Notes: a model not told the origin generated them from the sequence alone. A stretch of DNA of 64,000 bases from Hyphomonas sp. (GCF_017792385.1 NZ_CP051230.1:186001-250000); one strand, 5' to 3'. Positions 42,326 to 53,925 are shown, numbered from the stretch's first letter. Numbers and translations are program-made.

Positions 42326-43057
42326 TCAGGGCTGTGCGTGGGTGTTCGACACGAAAACCGGTTCGTTCAGAGGCCAATCCGATTCGCAGGCCAGTTCATG
42401 GTCCGCATCCTTGCTAAATGCCTCTGCCAGCGCGGCGCCACATCCGGACACAACAGCCCGTTGGCCCGCATAATCCATCAGATAGGCTGCCCGGTCCGTG
42501 CCGGTTTCCACCTTGTGAATGCGCAGATCGCCGGTGTCGAAAACGGTGGCCACCTGTTTACCATTGCCCGGCAACAGCGCGAGCAAGGCAGAATCGAACC
42601 CGCCGGACGGTTTGGCCTCCACATAGATCAGCGCATCGGAAATCTCGTAGGCCCGGTTCAGGATGCCGATGAAGTTCTCCGTGCCTGCGGGCCCGGCCAC
42701 CGGCAAGGGCCCCTCATGACCGGCACGCCATGCGGCATTGCGCAACTCATCAAGTCCTTCGACGTCTTCGCCGCGCAGCGACAACAGCAGCACCGCGTCG
42801 AGATTTCGCAACTGGTCGGGCGACAGGTCGAGCGTGACCCCCGCGGGCGCGCCGATGACCACACGCTTGCCTCCCGCCATCAGGATCGTGCACGGCGCGG
42901 GCAATTTGCGGGGGCCACACGGCAGGAAGGCGAAATCGGTCGGCGTCACCACGGGCGGCGCAACCGGACCATCCATTACGGGTGTCGGCGCATCGGCCGC
43001 CCCGCACGCCGTCAACACGGCCATCAGGGCGCCGGACAGGAACGTCTTCCAGGTCAT
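42326..43057 (-). CDS. Lipoprotein with metallo-beta-lactamase-like fold lacking the metal motif
   Basis: This 243-residue lipoprotein (LTAC, Cys18) carries the strand-turn order of RNase Z/arylsulfatase-like metallo-beta-lactamases. ILMAGGKRVVIGAPAGVTL is followed by NLDAVLLLS, then LDELRNAAWRAG, then PVAGPAGTENFIGI. The HxHxDH metal site that should follow the second strand is replaced by SLRGEDVEGL (residues 93-102), so metal-dependent hydrolysis is unlikely. The protein may have kept a binding or scaffold role. The gene lies 13 nt downstream of an FAH-family gene and is probably co-transcribed with it. I infer the fold from motif order alone. Confidence 0.7.
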   Translation of the reverse strand: MTWKTFLSGALMAVLTACGAADAPTPVMDGPVAPPVVTPTDFAFLPCGPRKLPAPCTILMAGGKRVVIGAPAGVTLDLSPDQLRNLDAVLLLSLRGEDVEGLDELRNAAWRAGHEGPLPVAGPAGTENFIGILNRAYEISDALIYVEAKPSGGFDSALLALLPGNGKQVATVFDTGDLRIHKVETGTDRAAYLMDYAGQRAVVSGCGAALAEAFSKDADHELACESDWPLNEPVFVSNTHAQP

Positions 43058-43070
43058 ATCGCCGACAGCC

Positions 43071-43907
43071 CTATCCGATTCTCATGCCCTCGGGTTCAGG
43101 AACGATCTCGTTTTCGATCATGCCGATCTCGTCGATCTCCAGACGGACGCGATCTCCGGCCTTGAGCCATTTCGGGGGCGTGTGGGCCGCGCCGACGCCT
43201 GCAGGTGTTCCAGTAAAGATCAGGTCGCCGGGCTCCAGCGTGAACGCAGCGGTCAGATGGGCGATCTGCGCGGGGATGTCGTGGATCATGTCGCGGACAT
43301 GGCCGGTCTGGCGAAGTTCCCCGTTCACGAAGCTGCGCAATTGCAGCGCTGACAGGTCTGCCACCTCATCCGGGCTGACCAGCGCCGGGCCGAAGGGGGC
43401 ATGCGTGTCGAACCCCTTGCCCATGATCATTGTCTGGCTCGCCTTCTGCCAGTCCCGAACAGAGTAGTCGCAGCCCACACAGAAACCGGCAATGATGTCC
43501 ATCGCACGCTCGCGCGGAACGTGGCGGCCATGCTTTCCGATCACCACCACAAGCTCGACTTCATAATCGAGTTGATCCGAAACCCTGGGTAGATGCACCT
43601 TGCCAAATGGAGCATTGGCTGCGGTCGCCTGCTTGTTGAACCATTTCTGCACCTGCGGGGCCTTGGTATCCACAAAGCTGACACTCTCGGCCGCATGGGC
43701 GGCATAGTTCACGCCAATGCCCAGTATCTTGCGCGGGCGCTCCACCGGGGCCAGCAGGTCCAGCGAGGCCAGAGGCACCGGCGGCGCGTCGGAACCTGTA
43801 AGCGCCATGGCGTCTTCAAGCGTACGGGCTTCAGTCGGCGTCACGTGTTCGCCGGTCAAAATTCCGTAGCGCGCACCATCTGTCGTCGCGAACCGAACCA
43901 GTCTCAC
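43071..43907 (-). CDS. Fumarylacetoacetate hydrolase (FAH) family protein
   Basis: This 278-residue enzyme has the FAH fold, with metal ligand Glu residues in DYEVELVVVIGK and the conserved GDLIFTGTPAGVG near residue 225-240. NYAAHAAE also fits the family. Members hydrolyse C-C bonds of 2-oxo acids, or decarboxylate and isomerise them; the substrate here is not readable. It follows a divergent promoter region shared with the DUF262/DUF1524 gene and is followed after 13 nt by the metal-less MBL-like lipoprotein gene. Confidence 0.9.
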   Translation of the reverse strand: MRLVRFATTDGARYGILTGEHVTPTEARTLEDAMALTGSDAPPVPLASLDLLAPVERPRKILGIGVNYAAHAAESVSFVDTKAPQVQKWFNKQATAANAPFGKVHLPRVSDQLDYEVELVVVIGKHGRHVPRERAMDIIAGFCVGCDYSVRDWQKASQTMIMGKGFDTHAPFGPALVSPDEVADLSALQLRSFVNGELRQTGHVRDMIHDIPAQIAHLTAAFTLEPGDLIFTGTPAGVGAAHTPPKWLKAGDRVRLEIDEIGMIENEIVPEPEGMRIG

Positions 43908-44019
43908 TGCGTTACCCTCCTGTCACACTATTCCCTGAAACGCCTTACCAGCCGTTCATGTGCCGTTGTGGTGACACTTGGCAAGGGCTAGGCAGAAGGC
44001 TTGTATAGAGGAAGCCCCT

Positions 44020-45678
44020 ATGGATCTCGGCGTACGTGCTCAGGAGAGTTCACTCAAGAGTGTTTTCGGTCCCAGCGAGCGGTTGTGCATGCCGCCTTAC
44101 CAGAGAAGCTATTCCTGGGGCGAGCGCGAAGCAGGCGAGTTGCTGACAGACCTCCTCGACGCCGCCGAAACCGGCACGCCGCACTTCATTGGCGCGGTGG
44201 TGCTGAACAAGGGTAATGAGGAAGGCGTCCTCGAAATCGTGGACGGGCAGCAGCGCCTGACAACGCTCACCATCCTGCTGGCCGTGCTGCGGGACACCGA
44301 GACCGATCCGAAGCGCAGCGCCGACATTCACGCTCTGATTGCCAATGAAGCCCGTCCGATGCTGGGCGAGGCCGCCAGCTGGCGGCTGGAACTGAACCAT
44401 ATGGACGGTCCCTTCTTCCGGCACATGATCCAGACGCCCGGGGCCACGCTGCGCCTTGAAGGCGAGACCGGCGAGAGCGACAGCCAGCAACGCATGGTGC
44501 AGAATGCGCGCACCCTGCTGAAGCGCGTCCGGGCCCTGTCGGCCGAAGACCATCATGAATTGGCCGAGGTCGCCATGAACCGCTGTGCACTTGTACGCGT
44601 CGTCGTCAACGACAAGGACCAGGGCTTCAAGGTGTTCCGTGTACTCAACACCCGGGGCAAGGAACCGGGAGCGCACGACATCATCAAGACGGAACTGTTC
44701 CAGCGGTCGAAATTCACCGCCAAGGAAGCCGCCCATTATTCCGAGCGGTGGGCCGAACATGAAGCCGCATTGGGCGGCAGCGCCTTTGATGACCTGCTGC
44801 GTCAGATTCGCTCCATCTACGACAAATCCTCCAAGGGCGAACTGATCACCGGCTTCCTCAAGAATGTCATTCCCAAGATCACGGCGCGTGGTTTCCTGGA
44901 CGAGATTCTCCCGCGCTATGTGGACGCCTACAAGCTGATCACGACAGCCAGTGTGGATGAGGGACGGCACGCCAAGCTGATCAGTGACAAGCTGAACCAG
45001 ATGCGGGCACTGGACCAGACCAGCTGGCGCGCACCGGCCCTCAAATTTCTCGTTGAACAGGGCGTCGATCATGACACGGCTCCGGAATTCTTCACCAAGC
45101 TGGAGCGGCTGTCCTATATCGTCATGCTTGTGCTGACGGACCGCGACCAACGGTCAAAACGCTTCCACAAGATCAATGAGAATATCGGGAACGATCGGGG
45201 CCTGTATGGCCGGGGCAGCCCGTTCAACATCACCAAGGATGAGGGCCGCCGGGCCTTCGACCGGATGCTCGGCCGCTTCGCGACCTTCGGCCAGCGCCGT
45301 TCCATGGCATTGCGCCTGAACGCGGCGCTGGATGGCGGCTTCACCATTCCGCCGCAGTCCGATGCCACGGTGGAGCACGTCCTGCCGCGCAATATCAGCG
45401 ATGACAGCCACTGGATGATCACCTGGCCTGACCCGGCAAAACGACGCGAACAATGCGACACACTCGGCAATTTCGTGCTGTTGACCAACAAGGTGAACCA
45501 GAAGGCGGACCGGCTCGACTACCGGGCCAAGAAAGAGGTCTATTTCAATGGCGGTGGCGGCATGGATTTCGCGCTGACCCGCGACCTTGTCGATCAGGAA
45601 GCCTGGACCTCCGAAGTGGTTCGCAAGCGCACCGAGCGGCTGGCAGAGATCCTGATGATGGAATGGCAACTCGGCTGA
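44020..45678 (+). CDS. DUF262/DUF1524 (GmrSD-like) type IV restriction-type protein
   Basis: This 552-residue protein fuses the DUF262 domain (PPYQRSYSW at about 25-33; DGQQRLTTL at about 75-83, the nucleotide-dependent motif) to a DUF1524 HNH-type nuclease domain whose catalytic segment TVEHVLPRN lies near residue 450. GmrSD and BREX-linked BrxU proteins have the same order and cleave DNA with modified bases, such as glucosylated hydroxymethylcytosine. The intact motifs suggest an active phage-defence effector. ATG 44020 follows AGAGGAAGCC. No methylase, helicase or other defence gene is adjacent. GC content and codon use look like the neighbouring genes. Confidence 0.85.
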   Translation: MDLGVRAQESSLKSVFGPSERLCMPPYQRSYSWGEREAGELLTDLLDAAETGTPHFIGAVVLNKGNEEGVLEIVDGQQRLTTLTILLAVLRDTETDPKRSADIHALIANEARPMLGEAASWRLELNHMDGPFFRHMIQTPGATLRLEGETGESDSQQRMVQNARTLLKRVRALSAEDHHELAEVAMNRCALVRVVVNDKDQGFKVFRVLNTRGKEPGAHDIIKTELFQRSKFTAKEAAHYSERWAEHEAALGGSAFDDLLRQIRSIYDKSSKGELITGFLKNVIPKITARGFLDEILPRYVDAYKLITTASVDEGRHAKLISDKLNQMRALDQTSWRAPALKFLVEQGVDHDTAPEFFTKLERLSYIVMLVLTDRDQRSKRFHKINENIGNDRGLYGRGSPFNITKDEGRRAFDRMLGRFATFGQRRSMALRLNAALDGGFTIPPQSDATVEHVLPRNISDDSHWMITWPDPAKRREQCDTLGNFVLLTNKVNQKADRLDYRAKKEVYFNGGGGMDFALTRDLVDQEAWTSEVVRKRTERLAEILMMEWQLG

Positions 45679-45762
45679 CCCGGCCTGTCCCGGCGTAACC
45701 CCTGTTCGCCGCAGGCTTCTGTGGTAACGACTCCCTGAAAGACATAATCAAGGGAGCCCATC

Positions 45763-46530
45763 ATGAGCCTGTTCGACCTTACCGGAAAGACTGCCGTCAT
45801 CACTGGATCCTCGCGCGGCATCGGCAAGGCGATCGCTGAACAGATGGCCGAACAGGGTGCCCGTGTGGTCATCTCGTCCCGCAAGCCCGGCCCGTGCCAG
45901 GAGGTTGCAGACCAGATCAATGCCAAGCATGGCGACGGCACCGCCATTGCGATTCCTGCCAACATCTCCTCCAAGGACGACCTCAAGACCCTCGTCGAAA
46001 AGACCCGCGACTCCTTCGGACAGATCGACATTCTGGTCTGCAACGCGGCCTCCAATCCCTATTACGGCAAGATCGAGGAGATCGACGACGAGTCCTTCGA
46101 GAAAATCCTGTCCAACAACATCATTTCCAATCACTGGATGATCCAGCTCGTCGCACCGGAAATGAAGGACCGCAAGGACGGAGCCATCGTGATCATTTCT
46201 TCGATCGGTGGCCTGAAAGGCTCGGACACGATCGGCGCCTACAACATTTCGAAAGCCGCCGACTTCCAGCTTGCCCGCAATTACGCCATCGAACTCGGAC
46301 CGTACAACATTCGTGTGAACTGCGTCGCCCCCGGCCTCATCAAGACCGACTTTGCCCGTGCGCTGTGGGAGAACCCGAAACTGGCAGAGCGGATCGAAAA
46401 GGGCACTCCGATGCGCCGGATCGGCGATCCGGAAGACATTGCCGGGGCCGCCGTATTCCTGGCTTCAAAGGCGGGCGCCTACATGGCCGGGCAGATGGTC
46501 GTTGTGGATGGCGGCACGACGGTCACCTGA
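45763..46530 (+). CDS. SDR-family oxidoreductase
   Basis: This 255-residue SDR has ITGSSRGIGKA near the N-terminus, NAAS in place of NAG, a catalytic Ser in IISSIGG, the YxxxK motif as YNISKAA, and GGTTVT at the end. The pattern is close to DHRS4/FabG-like enzymes. AAGGGAGCCC precedes the ATG. The next gene, csaA, starts 4 nt after this stop and the following thioesterase overlaps csaA, so this is a three-gene operon. The substrate could be a 3-oxoacyl-CoA or a small ketone. Confidence 0.9.
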   Translation: MSLFDLTGKTAVITGSSRGIGKAIAEQMAEQGARVVISSRKPGPCQEVADQINAKHGDGTAIAIPANISSKDDLKTLVEKTRDSFGQIDILVCNAASNPYYGKIEEIDDESFEKILSNNIISNHWMIQLVAPEMKDRKDGAIVIISSIGGLKGSDTIGAYNISKAADFQLARNYAIELGPYNIRVNCVAPGLIKTDFARALWENPKLAERIEKGTPMRRIGDPEDIAGAAVFLASKAGAYMAGQMVVVDGGTTVT

Positions 46531-46533
46531 TCC

Positions 46534-46905
46534 ATGCATCTCACAGACTCCCCCGACTCGGCGCCTGCCGACGAAACCAGCTTTGAGACATTCCGGCAGG
46601 TGGACATCCGTGTCGGCACAATTGTGGAAGCGGCGCCACTCGAAGGTGCGCGAAAACCTTCCATTCGCCTGCTGATCGATTTCGGTCCCGGCGTCGGCAT
46701 CCGGAAGTCATCTGCACAGATTACGGACCACTACACACCGGAAGATCTTGTCGGGAAGCAAGTCGCGGGGGTCGTCAACTTCCCGCCCCGCCAGATCGGC
46801 AAATTCATGTCTGAAGTCCTGACGCTCGGCTTCCCGGATCAGGATAACAGGATCGTGCTGTTCTCGCCGGACCAGCCTGTCCCCAATGGAGCCCGCCTCG
46901 CATGA
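46534..46905 (+). CDS. csaA: CsaA-like tRNA-binding-domain protein
   Basis: This 123-residue OB-fold (EMAP-II-like) domain protein has VDIRVGTIVEAAPLEGARKP and the C-terminal GFPDQDNRIVLFSPDQPVPNG, matching CsaA, a chaperone with tRNA-binding fold linked to export in Bacillus. The role in Proteobacteria is uncertain. The start lies 4 nt after the SDR stop and its end overlaps the next gene by 4 nt. A leader of about 15 residues precedes the domain. Confidence 0.88.
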   Translation: MHLTDSPDSAPADETSFETFRQVDIRVGTIVEAAPLEGARKPSIRLLIDFGPGVGIRKSSAQITDHYTPEDLVGKQVAGVVNFPPRQIGKFMSEVLTLGFPDQDNRIVLFSPDQPVPNGARLA

Positions 46906-47381
46906 CCGAACCCACCTTGTCAAAACAGGCGCAGACCTTTCTCACAAATCTGCGCGACGGCACCTGGCAGCCACCGGTCGGGCTGCAGAACCTGGGCATC
47001 CGGCCCGATCTGTGGCTGAAGGAATTCGACTATGGCTATACCCGGTATGAATGGCCAAATACGGGGGATCGCGACATCAGCGACAACCGCGCCTTTGGCG
47101 GCTGGGTTGCGGGCTTCTCTGACCACATTGTCTCCATCACGATGGCCAGCGCGCTGAAGGATGGGGAATGGTTCACGACCATGGAGTTGCAGACCCGCAT
47201 CTTGCGTCCGGTCACGCACGGCCTCATCACCATCGAGGGGCGCCTTGTCAGCCGTGGCCGCACCACAGGACTCGTTGAAGCGGACTGGAAAGACGAGAAG
47301 GGCCGCCTTCTGGCCCGCATCACGGCGGCAAAGGCCATCCGCACACGCGACGAACTCGGGCAAGCCGCCTTGCCGAAATAG
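46902..47381 (+). CDS. PaaI-like hot-dog thioesterase
   Basis: This 159-residue hot-dog fold protein has the sequence path typical of PaaI/YigI-type acyl-CoA thioesterases (FGGWVAGFSDHIVSITMASAL, then MELQTRILRPVTHG and GRLVSRGRTTGLVEADW). The usual N/D-G/H active-site residues lie in DHIVS. It overlaps csaA by 4 nt and completes the SDR-csaA-thioesterase operon, which suggests acyl-CoA metabolism for the flanking pair. Confidence 0.8.
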   Translation: MTEPTLSKQAQTFLTNLRDGTWQPPVGLQNLGIRPDLWLKEFDYGYTRYEWPNTGDRDISDNRAFGGWVAGFSDHIVSITMASALKDGEWFTTMELQTRILRPVTHGLITIEGRLVSRGRTTGLVEADWKDEKGRLLARITAAKAIRTRDELGQAALPK

Positions 47382-47452
47382 GGCAATATCAAGACGTCAG
47401 GAACCTCCCTCCGGGCAGCCCGTTCACTCGGCAAGCCATAAAGGAGCTGACC

Positions 47453-47848
47453 ATGATGACGTCATTGAAACTTGCTGCGGCAACCGGAGCCCTCGGTCTG
47501 GCAACAGCACTCGCAGCCATCCCTGCGCACGCCCAGCTCGGCGTGGGAGTCGGTGTGGAAACCGATGTGGATGTCGGGGTCGGCGTGCGTACGTCAGACC
47601 CGGCGCCCCGCCACACGCACACGACCTATGTTTATGATGGCTACGAGTCCGGCCATTGGCATACGCGCCATGAAGTGCGCCGTACCCAACGCTGGAACGC
47701 CCGCTATCAAGGGTATGATTGTTACGAGTCCTTCCAGTATACGTGGGAAGACGGGGAGCGCGTGCGCCATGACACGACCTTCTGCTATCGCGAGAACGGC
47801 AGACGCTTCGAACCGCGCGGCGCACGGGCAACCGTGAAAATCCGCTAA
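47453..47848 (+). CDS. Small exported protein of unknown function
   Basis: This 131-residue protein has a signal peptide (cleavage after AHA, about residue 27). A glycine/valine/aspartate repeat (VGVGVETDVDVGVGV) and a basic C-terminal half rich in His, Arg, Tyr follow. Two Cys lie in YDCYES and TFCYRE. AAAGGAGCTGACC precedes the ATG pair. The domain is not recognised. It is followed by a strong terminator, so it probably has its own transcript. Confidence 0.65.
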   Translation: MMTSLKLAAATGALGLATALAAIPAHAQLGVGVGVETDVDVGVGVRTSDPAPRHTHTTYVYDGYESGHWHTRHEVRRTQRWNARYQGYDCYESFQYTWEDGERVRHDTTFCYRENGRRFEPRGARATVKIR

Positions 47849-47867
47849 CCACATTCAGGATCATTGA

Positions 47868-47899
47868 AGAAGGACCCCGTCAAAAGGCGGGGTTCTTTT
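47868..47899 (+). terminator. Intrinsic terminator after small exported protein gene
   Basis: The stem ACCCCG/CGGGGT (47874-47879 with 47888-47893, extended by flanking bases) has a TCAAAAGG loop and is followed by TCTTTT. It lies about 20 nt downstream of the stop codon and faces the end of queA. Confidence 0.8.
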
Positions 47900-47988
47900 G
47901 CGACCTCACCTCGTTCCACTCACCGGCACAAACCGCCGACAGCCGGGCAGAATGCCGGAAAACCAGCTTCGCTCGAAGAAACGACCGG

Positions 47989-49044
47989 TCAAGGCAGCAA
48001 CAGGCACGCATCCCCATAGGAATAGAACCGGTATTCGTTTGCAATGGCATGCGCATAGGCGGCCTGCATCACATCTGTTCCCATCAGTGCACAGACCAGC
48101 ATGAACAGGCTGGAACCGGGCAAGTGAAAATTCGTCACCAATGCGTCCGTGGCCCGTACGGCATCGCCCGGCTTCAGGAAGATATCTGTCGGCCCGGTGG
48201 CTGGCTGAAGCACCCCCTCCGTGTCCACACAGCTTTCCAGCGTTCGCATGGCCGTGGTGCCGACCGGCACGACCCGGTGCCCGTCTGAGCGCGCGGCATT
48301 CAGCCGAGCCGCCACTTCGGGCGTCAGCCGGCGCCATTCCTCATGAAGGCGGTTGGCCGCCAGCTGCTCGGCTTCCAGCGGCTTGAAGGTGCCAAGGCCG
48401 ACATGCAGACGCACTCGCTCTTGCCGGATTCCAGCCGCGTCGACCTCGGCCAGCAGGCGCGGCGTGAAGTGCAGCCCGGCAGTTGGCGCGGCAACAGAGG
48501 CGGCATCCTCTCCGGCAAATCCGGTCTGATAGGTGTCGCGGTCTTTTGCATCCGCAGGCCGCCGGCGGGCGATATAGGGCGGCAGGGGCATTGCCCCGTG
48601 CGCGTCCAGCGCTGCCGTCAAGTCTGCACCGCCACGCGAAAAGCGCAATTCGATTTCCCCCCCCTTGGGACGACCGGTAATGTCCGCTGAAAAGCCTTCG
48701 GCAAAGAGGATCGTGTCACCCACCTTCAGGCGACGCCCCGGCCTGGCGAGCGCCCGCCAGGTATGCGCGTCGACGCGCTCGGTCAGGTTCACGTCACAGG
48801 CAACATCCTGCCCCACGGCATCGCGGGCCGGGCGCACGCCCTTCAGGGCCGCCGGCAGAACCCGCGTGTCGTTGAACACCATGACATCGCCAGCCGACAG
48901 ATAGCGCGGCAAGTCACGGACGCCGGCATCCTCCAGCCGCCCATCACCATGGACCACCAGAAGGCGCGCAGAATCCTGCGGCTCGGCCGGGCGCAGCGCA
49001 ATCAATTGCTCCGGCAGGTCAAACTGGAAAACGGAAAGGTCCAT
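47989..49044 (-). CDS. queA: S-adenosylmethionine:tRNA ribosyltransferase-isomerase
   Basis: This 351-residue enzyme transfers the ribosyl moiety of SAM to preQ1 in tRNA, making epoxyqueuosine. Family segments are SVFQFDLPEQLIALRPAEPQ at the N-terminus, FNDTRVLPA, TAGLHFTPRLL, and the C-terminal TNFHLPGSSLFMLV. It ends the gyrA-coaD-cyclophilin-queA run and lies 27 nt after the cyclophilin gene. The tgt gene that often follows is not here; queE lies elsewhere in the window (61.6 kb). Confidence 0.96.
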   Translation of the reverse strand: MDLSVFQFDLPEQLIALRPAEPQDSARLLVVHGDGRLEDAGVRDLPRYLSAGDVMVFNDTRVLPAALKGVRPARDAVGQDVACDVNLTERVDAHTWRALARPGRRLKVGDTILFAEGFSADITGRPKGGEIELRFSRGGADLTAALDAHGAMPLPPYIARRRPADAKDRDTYQTGFAGEDAASVAAPTAGLHFTPRLLAEVDAAGIRQERVRLHVGLGTFKPLEAEQLAANRLHEEWRRLTPEVAARLNAARSDGHRVVPVGTTAMRTLESCVDTEGVLQPATGPTDIFLKPGDAVRATDALVTNFHLPGSSLFMLVCALMGTDVMQAAYAHAIANEYRFYSYGDACLLLP

Positions 49045-49071
49045 CGGAACGGGGCCCCTTCGGATGCGGGC

Positions 49072-49968
49072 TCAGTTCTCCACAACCGCAGGTACGGGCG
49101 GCAGGCTGCAGACATGCGGAATGCCGTCATCCTCGATGGTGGCAGCGAACGCGTCGGTATCCGTACGCATGACCCAGGCAGCCGGACGTTCGGCCGCAGG
49201 CAGGTCAGCAGCCACTTTCGCAGAAACCAGCGTATCGGGATCGCGCACCACACCATCAGTGCCGTCCGGTCCCTTCTTGATCGACATGACAACATCCTGC
49301 CCCTCAATCACGCGGCCCCAGGCCGTGTATTGCTTGTCGAGGTGCTCGGCATAGCCGCGCATGAGGAAGAATTGCGAGTTCGCCGAATTCACATCATCGC
49401 CAAGGCGCGCCGTCGACACGACGCCAGGGCAGTGCGGGATCCAGCTTTCGATTGTCTCATTGCCAAGGTCCTGGGCCAGCCAGAGCGGGCGCGTGGCCAT
49501 CGGGAATCCCTTGATGAAGCCGCCTTCGGCCAGATCCCGGTCGCCAATGGCGTAATCGAGCGGCATCTCGTCCGGGTTCCGGCGGTAGGTGAATTCCGCT
49601 TCGATGTTCGGCAGTCCGGACCCTTCGCCATTCATGGCGAAAATGTCCCCGCCCTGAGCCATGAAGCCTTTGATGACGCGGTGAAACTTTGTCCCGTCAT
49701 ACTTGCCGGACCGGATGATTTCGGAGAATTGCGCCACATGTTTCGGCGCGATTTCCGGAAAGGCCTCGATCAGGATGCGGCCCTTGCTGGTCTCGAAGAT
49801 GAACAGCTGCTCCGGATCGACCGCACGCCACTGCGCAGGGTCTGCCTTGGCCTGCTCGACCGTGTGCGTCACGGCTGTCTCGTCCGCTGGCGCTGCGCTG
49901 TCTGTGGTATCTGCCGTTGCTGTCAGGGCGAGGGCGGAAGCGGCGAGCGCGAAAGCGGCGAACTTCAT
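49072..49968 (-). CDS. Periplasmic cyclophilin-type peptidyl-prolyl isomerase
   Basis: This 298-residue protein has a signal peptide (about residues 1-19) and an Ala/Thr/Glu linker. The cyclophilin domain includes GTKFHRVIKGFMAQGGDIF, SANSQFF and GYAEHLDKQYTAWGRVIEGQDV. It would accelerate proline isomerisation during periplasmic folding. There is an additional C-terminal extension of about 60 residues with a Cys (HVCSLPP). It overlaps coaD by 4 nt upstream and precedes queA by 27 nt. Confidence 0.93.
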   Translation of the reverse strand: MKFAAFALAASALALTATADTTDSAAPADETAVTHTVEQAKADPAQWRAVDPEQLFIFETSKGRILIEAFPEIAPKHVAQFSEIIRSGKYDGTKFHRVIKGFMAQGGDIFAMNGEGSGLPNIEAEFTYRRNPDEMPLDYAIGDRDLAEGGFIKGFPMATRPLWLAQDLGNETIESWIPHCPGVVSTARLGDDVNSANSQFFLMRGYAEHLDKQYTAWGRVIEGQDVVMSIKKGPDGTDGVVRDPDTLVSAKVAADLPAAERPAAWVMRTDTDAFAATIEDDGIPHVCSLPPVPAVVEN

Positions 49969-50462
49969 TTTTGGTACTTCTCCAGAAGGGCCCGTTTGAC
50001 CTCAGGCGTTACAAACGGCGTGATGTCGCCGCCCAGGCTCGCAATCTCCTTCACGAGCCGGGAGGCCACCGCCTGATGCCTAACATCAGCCATCAGGAAT
50101 ACGGTTTCAATGTCGGGATTCAGTTGTTCATTCATCGCCGTCATCTGGAACTCGTACTCGAAATCCTGCACGGCGCGCAGGCCGCGCACGATGATGTGCG
50201 CCTCACAGGCCTCGGCGAATTTCATGAGCAGCCCATGCATCGGCATGACCTTGATCTCGGCAAGGCCCGGCCCGTTCAGCTTGGCGCATTCGGAGCGCAC
50301 CATGTCGACCCGGTCCTGCAGGGCAAAGAGCGGCTTTTTCGCTTCATTGACCGCCACGCCGATAATGAGCGTATCGACCAGTTTCCGGGCCCGGCCGATA
50401 ATGTCCAGATGGCCGTTTGTCGGCGGGTCGAAAGTTCCCGGATATAGTCCAACACGATGCAA
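49965..50462 (-). CDS. coaD: Phosphopantetheine adenylyltransferase
   Basis: This 165-residue enzyme adds AMP to phosphopantetheine in coenzyme A synthesis. The nucleotidyl-transferase motif GTFDPPTNGHLDII starts at residue 9, and the ATP-binding KPLFALQDRVDMV and IVRGLRAVQDFEYE are present. The end overlaps the cyclophilin gene by 4 nt, and gyrA lies 47 nt upstream. This matches a conserved alphaproteobacterial order. Confidence 0.97.
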   Translation of the reverse strand: MHRVGLYPGTFDPPTNGHLDIIGRARKLVDTLIIGVAVNEAKKPLFALQDRVDMVRSECAKLNGPGLAEIKVMPMHGLLMKFAEACEAHIIVRGLRAVQDFEYEFQMTAMNEQLNPDIETVFLMADVRHQAVASRLVKEIASLGGDITPFVTPEVKRALLEKYQK

Positions 50463-50509
50463 AAGCCTGTCCTCCCCGCCTTTTGAGGTCCGATACTGGG
50501 GCGCGGGAT

Positions 50510-53302
<2,793 letters not shown>

Positions 53303-53344
53303 GGAGAATTCGTCCTGGCTAGGGTGAAACCGGCGGGAATCACC

Positions 53345-53402
53345 TGTTCCGATACAGGAACATGTCTAGCACCCTGTCGCCTTTGAAACAAATGCGACAG
53401 GG
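53345..53402 (-). promoter_or_regulatory. Palindrome and stem-loop upstream of gyrA
   Basis: TGTTCC-GATACA-GGAACA (53345-53362) is a perfect inverted repeat about 43 bp before the gyrA start. A second element (CCCTGTCGC at 53372-53380 paired with GCGACAGGG at 53394-53402) forms a 9-bp stem downstream of the ssb stop. The second may end the ssb transcript; it lacks a T-run. The first could be an operator for supercoiling- or damage-responsive control. Function is inference. Confidence 0.45.
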
Positions 53403-53445
53403 CCGAAATAGCAGTAATTACGGGCGAAAACGCCGGTTCCGCATC

Positions 53446-53925
53446 CTAGAACGGGATCTCGTCATCCAGGTCCTGGCTGAAGCTCTCCTGCGGGCCGCTC
53501 ATCTGGCGCGCGCCGCCGCTCTGGCCCTGGTATCCGCCAAAATCATTGCCCATCGAGCGGCCACCGCCCTCATTGCGGCTGTCCAGCATGGTCAGGGTGG
53601 AATTGAAGCCCCGCAATACGACTTCGGTCGTGTACCGGTCCTGGCCGTCCTTGTCCTGCCACTTCCGGGTTTCAAGCTGGCCTTCGATATAGAGTTTGGA
53701 GCCCTTCTTGACGTAGCTCTGCACCACGCGGACCAGCCCCTCGCTGAACACCGAGATGCGGTGCCATTCGGTCTTTTCCTTGCGCTCGCCGGTATTGCGG
53801 TCCTTCCAGGTCTCCGATGTGGCCAGCGAGAAACTGGCGACCTGGCCACCATTCTGGAACTGGCGGACCTCCGGGTCCTGTCCGACATTGCCGACAAGAA
53901 TGACCTTGTTCACTGATCCTGCCAT
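53446..53925 (-). CDS. ssb: Single-stranded DNA-binding protein
   Basis: This 159-residue protein has the OB-fold N-terminus (SVNKVILVGNVGQDPEVRQ), the strand LATSETWKDRNTGERKE, and KKGSKLYIEGQLETRKW. A Gly-rich disordered linker follows, then the acidic interaction tail DLDDEIPF, the usual SSB end that recruits repair and replication partners. The linker is shortened compared with Escherichia coli SSB. A LexA box lies about 130 nt upstream in the region shared with uvrA. Confidence 0.97.
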   Translation of the reverse strand: MAGSVNKVILVGNVGQDPEVRQFQNGGQVASFSLATSETWKDRNTGERKEKTEWHRISVFSEGLVRVVQSYVKKGSKLYIEGQLETRKWQDKDGQDRYTTEVVLRGFNSTLTMLDSRNEGGGRSMGNDFGGYQGQSGGARQMSGPQESFSQDLDDEIPF

